Assembly (NCBI RefSeq): GCF_030063285.1
Contig: NZ_JASISU010000002.1
Coordinates: 1-64,000 of the forward strand
Source of the DNA: Pseudarthrobacter sp. PS3-L1
GTDB taxonomy: Bacteria; Actinomycetota; Actinomycetes; Actinomycetales; Micrococcaceae
Reading direction: 5' to 3'
DNA length: 64,000 nt
Below, in pieces: positions 7,105 to 14,360 of the stretch; the stretch's first letter is position 1; each line of letters opens with the position of its first letter. A model generated the notes under the pieces. It did no database searches and was not told where the DNA came from. It was given only the letters and a program-made list of their open reading frames with translations. The position numbers were made by a program, and so were the translations under genes.

Positions 7105-8432
7105 GCTGCGAGCTCGCCGTCAACCATGCGGTATTCGTGATCTTCGCCGTCGCTGACGTATTCGATGAATGCGAGGAAGTTGTTGTCTTCCAGCATTTCT
7201 TCGAGCTGCTGCAGGCTGCCCTTGTCCAAAACGTTGCCGTTGCGGATGACCATGGTGCGGAGTTCCGGGTCGGTGGCGATGATCATGGCCGCGGAGACAA
7301 TGATCTGTTCGGCCCCGGAGGCGCGGCTGAACGGGATGCCTTGGTACAGCACACCTTCCTCATCGAAGGACAGGCCCTCGATGGGCATCTCCACAGCGGC
7401 GAGCCCGTCCCTCTTGGTCTGGTCAATCGCGGCAAGATCTTCCGTCAGCTTCTCGGCGTTTCCCCTTGCTGCGGTGAGTGCGGCGGCTACTTCCTGTGAT
7501 GACTTGTAGTCGCGGACTGTGGCGTTGATCTGTTCTGCATTGTCGATGCGCTCCTGAATTGCGTCAGTGTCGATCAATGCCGGTGCGCCAGAGGCATGGT
7601 CGATGGCCTTGGCTAGGGATTCCTCTGCCTCGGCCAGCTTGGCGCGGAGGCGCTCCACTTCCTCCGTCCACGAGGAAGTGGACTCGTGGGCTGCGGTTAC
7701 CAGATTGTTTTGCCGGGTCGCATTGCCGTGTTCTGCGAGGAGGTCACGGACACTGACCTCATCCGTGGTGGTGTCCACCGGGAAGGCCGGGAATCCGGCA
7801 GCTTGTGCCTCCAGGCGCTTCATGTCCCGGCTCACGGCTGTGCGCTCATCAAAGATGGACTTGCGCTTGGCGTCCAACTCGGATGGCACAAAGGGGAGAT
7901 CCACCACGGACAGGAGAGTCTTTAGCTGCTCTTTATCCCCAGACGTGGCGAACGTGGAGGCATCCACGCCGAGATGGGAGATGATCGCGTTCAAGTCGGA
8001 CTGCTTCAACTTGGCGCCGTCAGGGCGGGTGCCTGAAAGGGTTGAGCCGGAGGGTGTGAATGTGCGCCTCACAACTGTTCCGTCCGTGAGGGCAATGTCG
8101 ATTGACGCCTTGCCGTGGCCATCCTTGATTGGCCGCTTAGTGTTCCTGGCGTTGAACCCACAAAGGGTGGTCTCAATAGCGTCCAACACGCTCGTCTTGC
8201 CGTTGGCGTTCTGGCCGGCCAGCACGATCAGGCTTCCGGTCGGTTCAATCTTTGCTGCGGTGAGGCGCTGGAAGTTGCTGATTTCGAGGGACTTGATAAC
8301 GCTCATTTGGTGTTGCCTTTCGGGCTTGACGGTTGTGTAGCTTGGTGAGTCCCACGGGTCTGTGGGTTCAATGTTGATTCCGTGTGAGAGGAGTTCAAGG
8401 TCGGTCGGTTCGTAATCGTCCGGATCGCTCAT
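7101..8432 (-). CDS. RecF/SMC-like AAA ATPase of the recombination module
   Basis: A 443-residue protein. SLEISNFQRLTAAKIEP and the Walker A GQNANGKTS (73-81) resemble RecF/Rad50/SMC N-termini. A coiled coil spans about 215-335 without a Rad50 zinc hook. Near the C-terminus a region of the form MVIRNGNVLDKGSL sits where a Walker B would be, but the usual Asp-Glu is not seen. It probably loads or regulates the neighbouring exonuclease at DNA ends, an inference. The start at 8432 is coupled to the gene upstream (ATGA); ATG 8306 with GAAAGG upstream is an alternative. Confidence 0.75.
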   Translation of the reverse strand: MSDPDDYEPTDLELLSHGINIEPTDPWDSPSYTTVKPERQHQMSVIKSLEISNFQRLTAAKIEPTGSLIVLAGQNANGKTSVLDAIETTLCGFNARNTKRPIKDGHGKASIDIALTDGTVVRRTFTPSGSTLSGTRPDGAKLKQSDLNAIISHLGVDASTFATSGDKEQLKTLLSVVDLPFVPSELDAKRKSIFDERTAVSRDMKRLEAQAAGFPAFPVDTTTDEVSVRDLLAEHGNATRQNNLVTAAHESTSSWTEEVERLRAKLAEAEESLAKAIDHASGAPALIDTDAIQERIDNAEQINATVRDYKSSQEVAAALTAARGNAEKLTEDLAAIDQTKRDGLAAVEMPIEGLSFDEEGVLYQGIPFSRASGAEQIIVSAAMIIATDPELRTMVIRNGNVLDKGSLQQLEEMLEDNNFLAFIEYVSDGEDHEYRMVDGELAA

Positions 8433-8575
8433 GAGGCCCGGCGGTCACTGTTGCGGGCTTCGGCTTGCTGCTCGGCCCAGTACTCCTCGTACTCGGCTTC
8501 GCTGTCGTGGCGGAACGCTGCGGGGATCATGGTCACGGCAGCCATGAAGAACCCGGCGATGAACAGTGCTTCCAT
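8429..8575 (-). CDS. 48-residue protein with hydrophobic N-terminus
   Basis: ATG at 8575 overlaps the stop of the gene upstream (TGATG) and its TGA overlaps the ATPase start (ATGA). Residues 1-21 (MEALFIAGFFMAAVTMIPAA) are hydrophobic and could span the membrane; residues 22-48 are charged (EAEYEEYWAEQQAEARN). Coupling at both ends is the main support. A small membrane or membrane-associated phage protein of unknown role. Confidence 0.5.
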   Translation of the reverse strand: MEALFIAGFFMAAVTMIPAAFRHDSEAEYEEYWAEQQAEARNSDRRAS

Positions 8576-8937
8576 CAGGCGGCCACCGCTTCCGGCGTGT
8601 AGACCTCGTGGGGCACAAAAGCGGCGATGGTGTCCCGGACCGCCGTGGTGAAGTCCTGCTCCATGCGTTCGGTGATCTCGGCCCGATTGTCGACCGTCCC
8701 CGCTGCGTTGAGTTCCAGTAACGGATGAGTGCCGTCCTCAACCTTGGCCAGGGACTCCAGCGCCTCCAGCGCAGCACCCGCATATGTCGTGTTGATCGGG
8801 CAGTTCAGCAACCCAGTCAGCGAATACGCCACAGTCGTCTCCTCCTGCCACGGGGTAGGTGTCAGTTCGAAGTAATTGATGATCATGGCCCGCGCTGCCG
8901 CTTCGGCCTGTTCCTTGGTAAAGTAGTAATTACTCAT
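8575..8937 (-). CDS. Hypothetical phage early protein
   Basis: A 120-residue protein starting MSNYYFTKEQAEAAARAMII. The ATG at 8937 is preceded by AAAAGGAAAC; the longer frame to 9165 is not supported by a ribosome-binding site. It is helical with no metal or nucleotide motif. The function is not known. It is the first gene of the tightly coupled block that runs leftward to the replication protein, with a 136-base gap upstream. Confidence 0.65.
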   Translation of the reverse strand: MSNYYFTKEQAEAAARAMIINYFELTPTPWQEETTVAYSLTGLLNCPINTTYAGAALEALESLAKVEDGTHPLLELNAAGTVDNRAEITERMEQDFTTAVRDTIAAFVPHEVYTPEAVAA

Positions 8938-9073
8938 CGGACGGTGTTTCCTTTTCGTGGTTTCGGTGGGTGCGAGGTCCGTGGGTTGCAGCCCCCGGGC
9001 CTCTTTTCTTTGGTCCTGCAGCTCGTGGGATTCGTTGCGGAACGAACCTGATTTGTTAGTGCGGCTAAAAAAA

Positions 9074-9298
9074 TCACTGAGTACTCCGTGTTGCCTGATA
9101 CCTATCAATAGCCTTCGGCGGGATACGCCACGGGCTCGTCTTCCCACCCGTCTTATAAGCCCCATAAAGTGCCTGCGTCTGACAATGGCGCTTTATAGTC
9201 GCCACCGGCTCCGCCAACATCTCAGCGACCTCCTGGACCGTGTAAGCGCGCCGAGGGATGGTCCTCGCTGACCGTCCAGGTTCGACCAGTTGGCTCAT
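9074..9298 (-). CDS. Excisionase-like / MerR-type helix-turn-helix protein
   Basis: A 74-residue protein. RRAYTVQEVAEMLAEPVATI and the following GGKTSPWRIPPKAIDRYQ match the winged-helix fold of small excisionases and helix-turn-helix 17 domain proteins: a helix-turn-helix then a wing ending in W-R-I-P. An Xis-type protein bends attachment-site DNA and directs the integrase to excise; a plain regulator is also possible. The ATG overlaps the stop of the antirepressor gene (ATGA), so both are made together on induction. Confidence 0.7.
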   Translation of the reverse strand: MSQLVEPGRSARTIPRRAYTVQEVAEMLAEPVATIKRHCQTQALYGAYKTGGKTSPWRIPPKAIDRYQATRSTQ

Positions 9299-10056
9299 AC
9301 CGGCAACAACTCTCGCGACGGTGAAAGATCCCGGTGCAGACGCTGCAGACCCTTCGCGGTGATCCTCACCTGCGGGGTAGCCAACTGCTCCTCACCATTT
9401 GTTCTGTGGAACTTGAAAGAACTGATCTTCTCCGCCACCAACCCAGCATCAACAGCCCACTGGTAGGGGCGACTGTTTGAATCCAGCCAAGGCCTCTGGG
9501 CCTCACGGAGATGCCGAAACAAACGGTTCTGCCCAACTTGCACGCCGCCATCCCGACACAAAACCTGCGCCGCGTCCCTCACCGAGTAATCACCAGTCGC
9601 AGCCGCCAATTTCTCCCACGATTTCGCCAACGGCTCCAGCTCCTCCACCCGGGCCCGGTACGACGCCATCGTGCTGTGCGCCTCGATCAACGCCTGCGCC
9701 ATCAACTCCGCACCCGACAGCGGCTTGGCCTGCAGCTGCTTTGCCATCTCGAAGAACGCCTTCACCAGGGCCAGCTTGAACGCCCGCACCTGGGAGGTGT
9801 TCCGCTGGTACGTCATGAGGAGCGTTGACTGCTGCTCATTCAACAGAGCAACACGGACATTCCCTCCGCCATGCTGACCGGCCAATCTTGGTCGCGTTTG
9901 AAACGCGACCTGCCCGAACTCCTCCAAGTCGGCCAGGCTGCTACCGATCAGTTCCAGCACGTTCTTGTGCTGCACCCCGGCACCCTCAGCAATGGTCAGG
10001 GAAGAGACAGTCAGCACCCCACCTTCGGCGCGTTCGATGGATACAAGATCACTCAT
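9295..10056 (-). CDS. Phage antirepressor (Rha-type N-terminus, KilA-C-type C-terminus)
   Basis: A 253-residue protein. Residues 5-95 fit the Rha domain (SLTIAEGAGVQHKNVLELI, then RVALLNEQQSTLLMTYQRN). Residues 125-245 fit the antirepressor C-terminal domain (YSVRDAAQVLC, then GQNRLFRHLREAQRPWL and TPQVRITAKGLQRL). Such proteins bind and inactivate the CI-type repressor or act as lysis-lysogeny regulators. Start ATG 10056; the longer frame to 10185 runs antisense to nothing useful and lacks a ribosome-binding site. It is the third gene leftward from the control region. Confidence 0.85.
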   Translation of the reverse strand: MSDLVSIERAEGGVLTVSSLTIAEGAGVQHKNVLELIGSSLADLEEFGQVAFQTRPRLAGQHGGGNVRVALLNEQQSTLLMTYQRNTSQVRAFKLALVKAFFEMAKQLQAKPLSGAELMAQALIEAHSTMASYRARVEELEPLAKSWEKLAAATGDYSVRDAAQVLCRDGGVQVGQNRLFRHLREAQRPWLDSNSRPYQWAVDAGLVAEKISSFKFHRTNGEEQLATPQVRITAKGLQRLHRDLSPSRELLPV

Positions 10057-10060
10057 AGTC

Positions 10061-10408
10061 CTAGGCTCCTGCCGTTTCGTTCTGTACTTCGCGCAGTCCA
10101 CGGGCGTATTCCCGCTGCGCCTGCCAAGCGTCACGCATCTCCAATGACCCGCCACTAACCCACACAGCCTTGAGCGCCTCTTCAAGCTCCTCAGCTTTCA
10201 TCACCTCAACGCTTCCCTCATCGAGGCCGTTGTAAGGAGAAACCTCCGTCATGGGAAGCTCCAACGCTGACTCCAGACGAAGCAACTCGTTGTGAACGTC
10301 CTCAACCGAGCACATGCCCGAATCCAAAAGATCAATCAAATCCCGCAAACCCTGAGTAGGGGCGACAGTAGGTGAATCGGCGGTGGGGGTGAGAGTCAGG
10401 ATTGCCAT
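10061..10408 (-). CDS. Hypothetical phage protein
   Basis: A 115-residue acidic protein starting MAILTLTPTADSPTVAPTQG. It has two amphipathic segments (GLRDLIDLLDSGMCSVEDVH and EELEEALKAVW). No known domain. It lies between the Cro-like gene and the antirepressor with only 4 and 6 intergenic bases, so it belongs to the same early transcript and may be a regulatory accessory. Confidence 0.65.
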   Translation of the reverse strand: MAILTLTPTADSPTVAPTQGLRDLIDLLDSGMCSVEDVHNELLRLESALELPMTEVSPYNGLDEGSVEVMKAEELEEALKAVWVSGGSLEMRDAWQAQREYARGLREVQNETAGA

Positions 10409-10414
10409 GGTTTT

Positions 10415-10651
10415 CTACTTTCCGGTTTTTATTGCTTCGGCTGTTACTACGTAGGTGATCTCGTCTTTAGTGACTCCGAGGCGAGCGGCGATAGAAGAAA
10501 CAACAGTTTCGGAAGGCTGCTTTACGCCCTTCTCTACGTTGGTGAGGTAGCCGGGGGAGATTCCGCATTCAATGGCAAACTTTCCATGCCGGATTCCGAG
10601 CGCTTCTCTGATTGCCCTGATTGCTGGGCCGTGGGCCATGCGCATTCTCAT
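10415..10651 (-). CDS. Cro-like XRE family regulator
   Basis: A 78-residue helix-turn-helix protein: IRAIREALGIRHGKFAIECG, then ISPGYLTNVEKGVKQPS and IAARLGVTKDEITYV. This is the complete XRE fold with nothing else, as in Cro repressors. It is the first gene of the leftward early operon and diverges from the CI-like gene at 10863, so it probably represses lysogenic transcription and tunes its own promoter. AAAAGGAAAC precedes the ATG; methionines at codons 3 and 5 are alternatives. Confidence 0.8.
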   Translation of the reverse strand: MRMRMAHGPAIRAIREALGIRHGKFAIECGISPGYLTNVEKGVKQPSETVVSSIAARLGVTKDEITYVVTAEAIKTGK

Positions 10652-10686
10652 CGTTTTGTTTCCTTTTCTTCGGGCTGATGTGCCGA

Positions 10687-10849
10687 TAGGAAGAGCTTAG
10701 GCAACAATAGGAAAGAAGTCAAGCAAGACGTAGGAAACATAAGAAATCCGCGCCAATGCTGGGCAAAGTCGATGAATGACACGCTTGGTTTTCCACTTTT
10801 TGGGCCATCTTTCCCCGATACGCTCGTTTGTGTTTCCTGAAATTTCCTA
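10687..10849. promoter_or_regulatory. Divergent lysis-lysogeny control region with phased TAGGAAA-like repeats
   Basis: Between the Cro-like and CI-like genes, TAGGAAG (10687), TAGGCAA (10698), TAGGAAA (10708) and TAGGAAA (10731) are spaced 11, 10 and 23 bases. On the other side the inverted forms TTTTCCA (10789), TTTCCCC (10810), TTTCCTG (10833) and TTTCCTA (10843) are spaced 21, 23 and 10. The near-helical spacing on one DNA face suggests operator sites for one or both regulators. The spacing is read directly; the operator role is inferred. Confidence 0.55.
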
Positions 10850-10862
10850 CGAGAGTGAAGCC

Positions 10863-11237
10863 ATGATCAGCGGAGAACAAATCCGGTCAGCAAGAGAAGC
10901 CTCCGGTCTAACTCAACAAGAACTTGCCAAGCAGCTCGGGGTGACGCTGAGGACAGTTGGAAACTGGGAACGTGGAGAGAGTGTCCCTCGGAACAGGGAG
11001 CCGGCTATTCGGCAACTGCTTGCTCGCTATATGGGCGCCAAGGCAGCAGTAGTCAATATTCTCGATGGGGCAACAGACATGGAACTTCTAGCGGAGATCG
11101 CAAGGAGAATGGCCAGGGCTGATGTCCGGGCTACGGCTAACTCAGAACGTCTCCCAAAGAGGCCGGAAGATTACCGACTGGCGGCGCGGGAGCAAGACTC
11201 GGAAGTTGGCATCGACCAGATGCCAAACGAAACATGA
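10863..11237 (+). CDS. XRE family repressor (CI-like)
   Basis: A 124-residue protein with an N-terminal XRE helix-turn-helix: ISGEQIRSAREASGLTQQEL, then LGVTLRTVGNWERGESVPRN. The C-terminal half (about 70-124) is helical and charged and has no Ser-Lys peptidase, so it is not a LexA-like self-cleaving CI. It fits the repressor type that is inactivated by a partner ImmA-like metallopeptidase, and such a gene lies three genes downstream. Start MISGEQ at 10863 has GAGAGTGAAG upstream; the longer frame is rejected. Confidence 0.8.
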   Translation: MISGEQIRSAREASGLTQQELAKQLGVTLRTVGNWERGESVPRNREPAIRQLLARYMGAKAAVVNILDGATDMELLAEIARRMARADVRATANSERLPKRPEDYRLAAREQDSEVGIDQMPNET

Positions 11238-11247
11238 GAGGAGAAAG

Positions 11248-11688
11248 ATGAAACAAAGGATTATTGCGGTAGCAATCCTGGTTATAGCTTTGGCCGGGTG
11301 CTCAAGTATCGAGGAAGACTCATCGTACAAACCACCCCGCCTCTTCACTGGCGTCCTGGAACTCAACTTCGCACCATCGGATAGCAGCGACATTACAAAA
11401 GTAAGCAGAGGCCCAATCGCTTGCTTCGGAAGAACCAACGCTGCAATGAGCCCATACAAAGACCTTGGCATAGACAGCAAGGCGACGATCATCACAAGTT
11501 CAGGACTGACAGTGGAGGGTGGACTCGAATCCTCAAGGCTTCGGAATGACGTCTGCGTCATGAGCTACTCCGTCGAAAAGATTCCGTGGGGAGACGGCCC
11601 CTACGCAGTCTTTATCGGGCACAGGTCAGTCCCAGAGCAGACAGACACCACCCTGCAGTCCGGCGCCCAGCTCTACATTGGCAAGTAA
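11248..11688 (+). CDS. Prophage-encoded lipoprotein
   Basis: A 146-residue protein with a signal peptide MKQRIIAVAILVIALAGCSS, lipobox ALAG-C18. AGGAGAAAG precedes the ATG. The mature part is beta-rich with two further cysteines (IACFGR and DVCVMS) and no known domain. It is expressed with the repressor in the lysogenic operon, and surface lipoproteins in that position are often superinfection-exclusion or host-modifying factors; this is an inference from position only. Confidence 0.75.
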   Translation: MKQRIIAVAILVIALAGCSSIEEDSSYKPPRLFTGVLELNFAPSDSSDITKVSRGPIACFGRTNAAMSPYKDLGIDSKATIITSSGLTVEGGLESSRLRNDVCVMSYSVEKIPWGDGPYAVFIGHRSVPEQTDTTLQSGAQLYIGK

Positions 11689-11729
11689 CGCGGCTGCAAC
11701 CGCAGCACCATCACGAAAAGGAACACACA

Positions 11730-12095
11730 ATGTCATCCGGTAAGAACCTCCAGATCCTCATCAACAACAACCGCGGCACCCGCAACAACGTCGAGCTATC
11801 CCGCGACGGGGGAGGGAACCCCAAGCCGTCCAGGCTGCAGCAGCTCGCAACGAAACCACTGACGGGATTCCCCGAAGCTGAGACGATCCGCGGCCTAGCC
11901 CGTGCGTTGAACGTCACGTACTCGTCCGTGATCTCCGCTATCGCCGCCGACGTAGGCCTCCCCATGGGACTGCCCGACCAGTCCGCCCTCGTCCTGGCTG
12001 GCGCCGGGGAACTCCCATCCTCATCACAGGAGCTCCTACTCAACATGTCCCGTGAACTGCAGCGCCTCGCAGGAGCCACACAACAGGTCAACTGA
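11730..12095 (+). CDS. Small helix-turn-helix-like phage protein
   Basis: A 121-residue protein starting MSSGKNLQILINNNRGTRNN. Residues 35-85 (PSRLQQLATKPLTGFPEAET, then IRGLARALNVTYSSVISAIA) resemble a degenerate XRE domain in which the recognition helix is SSVISAIAADVG. AAAAGGAACACACA precedes the ATG. It lies between the lipoprotein and ImmA-like genes and probably is an accessory regulator of lysogeny. Confidence 0.6.
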   Translation: MSSGKNLQILINNNRGTRNNVELSRDGGGNPKPSRLQQLATKPLTGFPEAETIRGLARALNVTYSSVISAIAADVGLPMGLPDQSALVLAGAGELPSSSQELLLNMSRELQRLAGATQQVN

Positions 12096-12131
12096 CCACT
12101 TTGTCAGTGCCCCCAAGTACCTTCTTCACCT

Positions 12132-12530
12132 ATGGGGTTTGAGAAGAAGGCTGAAGAGATGGGGGTGAAGATCCTCTACAAGGCTCCACCGCACGGATGG
12201 TGGGGTTGCTGGGACCCCGACAAGCGCCACATCACGCTCCACCCGGACCTCGGGTACATACAGCTCAGATCGACCGCCTGGCACGAGCTAGGCCACGCGC
12301 ACTACGAACACATCGGCCACACGCCAAAGCAAGAACTCCAAGCCAGCGTGTGGGCCGCCCGTCACCTCATCCGCCCCCACGCATTCGTCGAGGCAGCGCG
12401 GATCACAGACGACCTCATCAGCATCGCCCACCGCCTCCACGTCCTCCCCGAAGACGTCCGCGCCTGGGAGAAATCGCTGACCCTCGAAGAACTCATCCAC
12501 ATCAGGAAGGAAATCAATGGCCCGTGTTGA
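12132..12530 (+). CDS. ImmA/IrrE-type metallopeptidase
   Basis: A 132-residue protein with the zinc-protease motif HELGH at 51-55 (AWHELGHAHYEH) preceded by ITLHPDLGYIQLRSTAW. This is the ImmA/IrrE (DUF955) family, which cleaves a cognate XRE repressor. The repressor candidate is the gene at 10863. It would act in the cytoplasm on DNA damage or another induction signal. The ribosome-binding site before the ATG at 12132 is poor. The 3' end overlaps the integrase start by 14 bases. Confidence 0.8.
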   Translation: MGFEKKAEEMGVKILYKAPPHGWWGCWDPDKRHITLHPDLGYIQLRSTAWHELGHAHYEHIGHTPKQELQASVWAARHLIRPHAFVEAARITDDLISIAHRLHVLPEDVRAWEKSLTLEELIHIRKEINGPC

Positions 12531-13647
12531 AGACCGCTGGGTAAACCAAGACAAATCCCGCTCAGCCCTTTATGGAAAGGGCCTGAGGTACCGGGCCGAA
12601 TGGACACCACTGGGGGAGCGGAAGCAGCGGAAGAGCTTCGCAACAAAGGCTGCGGCGACGAACTACCTGGCCGATCAGGTCGCGGAAATGAACAAGGGCA
12701 CTTACGTCACGAAGTCGAAGAAAGTACTTTTCGCTGACTATGCCGCGTCGTGGGAGAAAAGCCAGCTGCATTTACGGGAGTCCTCCAGGGAGCAAATCTC
12801 CCGGAAGCTCCGCAACCACCTGATACCTGCCTTTGAGAACAAGACCCTGGACGCCATCACGAGGGCCCACGTCCAAGAAGCTGTGAGTGAGTGGTCGAAG
12901 ACGTTGGCACCGGCAACACTGAAAGTCACGTACGGGTATCTGGCGTCGATGTATAAGGCCGCGGTCATGGACGGTGTTGTGGGAAAGAGCCCTTGCGTGG
13001 GGATCAAACTCACGCCCATCGAGGACGTTGCTGTGGTGCCTCTGCGCACGGAGAAAGTGCAGGAGCTCGCTGATGCCAGCGTGGGGGTTTACCGGCGCAT
13101 GGTGATCTTCTGCGCCGCTACCGGCTTGCGGTCTTCGGAACTGCGAGGCCTCACATGGGATCGTGTGGACTTCACGACGTCGATGGTCACGGTGGATCGG
13201 CAACTTATCGGCAGCGCATCATCGAGTGCATGGTGGGGTCCACTGAAGACCCGCAGCAGCCGGCGGAGCATCCACGTCGGAGAAGCTACCCTGCAGCTAC
13301 TCAAGGAACTGCAAGCTGGGCAGCCCGGTTATGGCGGGCTGGTATTCCATGACTCTGGCAATGCCATCACAAGGAAGATGGCTTCAAGTGCCTGGCAGGT
13401 AGCCAAGAAGAAAGTCGAAGGGCTTGGAGCTGGGTGGCACGAGCTCCGGCATTACGCGGCCAGCCTGTGGATCTCCGGAGGGATGTCCCCCGTGGCTGTG
13501 GCACACCGCCTAGGGCACAAGGATGCCACGGAGACCCTTCGGGTTTACAGCCATCTTTGGCCCTCAGATGACAGGCGAGCAGCGGAGCTCAGTGACGGCA
13601 TGATCACCCTTCCACGTGCGACCTCTGACGATGAAGCTGATGTTTGA
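12517..13647 (+). CDS. int: Tyrosine-type site-specific integrase
   Basis: A 376-residue tyrosine recombinase. An arm-binding N-terminal domain (about 1-65, GLRYRAEWTPLGERKQRKSF) and a SAM-like core-binding domain (70-165) precede the catalytic domain. Catalytic residues: R205 in AATGLRSSELRGL, H308 and R311 in WHELRHYAASL, H334 in RLGHKD, and Y344 in LRVYSHLW. It integrates and excises the prophage at an attachment site I could not locate in the window. It overlaps the ImmA-like gene by 14 bases and the HNH gene on the other strand by 84 bases. Confidence 0.93.
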   Translation: MARVEDRWVNQDKSRSALYGKGLRYRAEWTPLGERKQRKSFATKAAATNYLADQVAEMNKGTYVTKSKKVLFADYAASWEKSQLHLRESSREQISRKLRNHLIPAFENKTLDAITRAHVQEAVSEWSKTLAPATLKVTYGYLASMYKAAVMDGVVGKSPCVGIKLTPIEDVAVVPLRTEKVQELADASVGVYRRMVIFCAATGLRSSELRGLTWDRVDFTTSMVTVDRQLIGSASSSAWWGPLKTRSSRRSIHVGEATLQLLKELQAGQPGYGGLVFHDSGNAITRKMASSAWQVAKKKVEGLGAGWHELRHYAASLWISGGMSPVAVAHRLGHKDATETLRVYSHLWPSDDRRAAELSDGMITLPRATSDDEADV

Positions 13648-14298
13648 TTGGCTGATGCCAAACATCTCGCCCACCGCCTTCTGGGACATCGCTCCTGTGG
13701 CGTAGATCCGCTTTATCTCAGTTACGTCCGCGGCCGTCAGCTTGGCTTTAGGCGATTCCTCGCCTTGCCGTAGGCGGCCCTTCTGCAAGGCGTCCTGCAT
13801 GTTTACCAGGCGAGTCCCTGGGAAGAGGTGTGCGGGGTTGATGCAAGGCGGGTTGTCGCACTGGTGGCAGATGTGCACCCCTTCGGGGATCGGTCCGACC
13901 CAAGCCAAGTAGGCGGCGCGGGAGGCAACGGCCGCGCCTTGCCCGGTGGCAACCTCGCCATAGCCGCCGTTCCGCCGGTTGCCGTCCCATTCCCAGCAGC
14001 CCGTGGCGGTGACGGTCCAGCCAGTCCAGCGGAGGCGCTCGTCAAGGCCGGCATCGCGGGGAGCGTTGATCGTGATGTCAGGTGATCCGTGGCGCCGCAC
14101 TCTGGTGTCGTGCTTATCGCAGAGCCCGTGCACGCGGGCCATGTTGCTGCAGGCCTGTGCGGTACACAGGGACTTTCGGCGGGTTCGATCCTCAAGCGGG
14201 CTGCCGTATCGGCGGTTCCTGGCGTAGTGGCTTTGGCAAAGCCCTTTGGCGGCGATTGTCTTGCCGCATTCGTCCACGGTGCACGTAGGATGGGTCAT
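13564..14298 (-). CDS. HNH homing endonuclease with zinc and helix-turn-helix modules
   Basis: A 244-residue protein. Two tandem Cys-Cys-Cys-His repeats at 6-34 and 45-73 (CTVDECGKTIAAKGLCQSHY and CTAQACSNMARVHGLCDKHD, each ending R-R-x-G-S-P) look like zinc DNA-binding units. An HNH_3 nuclease core follows (CWEWDG, then GVHICHQCDNPPCINPAHLF). The C-terminus is a resolvase-like helix-turn-helix (AVGEMFGISQSNISFIVRGR). This is the layout of free-standing phage homing endonucleases. It ends inside the integrase gene on the opposite strand (13564-13647). Confidence 0.85.
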   Translation of the reverse strand: MTHPTCTVDECGKTIAAKGLCQSHYARNRRYGSPLEDRTRRKSLCTAQACSNMARVHGLCDKHDTRVRRHGSPDITINAPRDAGLDERLRWTGWTVTATGCWEWDGNRRNGGYGEVATGQGAAVASRAAYLAWVGPIPEGVHICHQCDNPPCINPAHLFPGTRLVNMQDALQKGRLRQGEESPKAKLTAADVTEIKRIYATGAMSQKAVGEMFGISQSNISFIVRGRTWKGDHAVTELRCSPVI

Positions 14299-14327
14299 AT
14301 CAGCATTCCCTAAAAGTGTTGGTCGCG

Positions 14328-14360
14328 CCCCCGGATAGTTACAGCTATCGCGGGGGTTTT
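14328..14360 (+). terminator. Rho-independent terminator at the prophage right edge
   Basis: CCCCCG-GATAG (14328-14338) pairs with CTATC-GC-GGGGG (14345-14356) around a 6-base loop and is followed by TTTT. It reads rightward, so it would stop integrase read-through before the host gap gene. Confidence 0.7.

Larger units (their letters stand above)
1..14298. mobile_element. Prophage, right (integrase-side) portion; left end outside window
   Basis: A leftward block of coupled phage early genes (replication, recombination, antirepressor) meets a rightward lysogeny block (repressor, ImmA/IrrE peptidase, integrase) across a divergent control region. Gene sizes, overlaps and families are typical of temperate actinophages. 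No structural genes appear, so the element continues past base 1. The right boundary is put after the HNH gene because the next gene is host gapB. I found no tRNA or obvious repeat marking an attachment site there, so the exact edge is not known. Confidence 0.85.
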
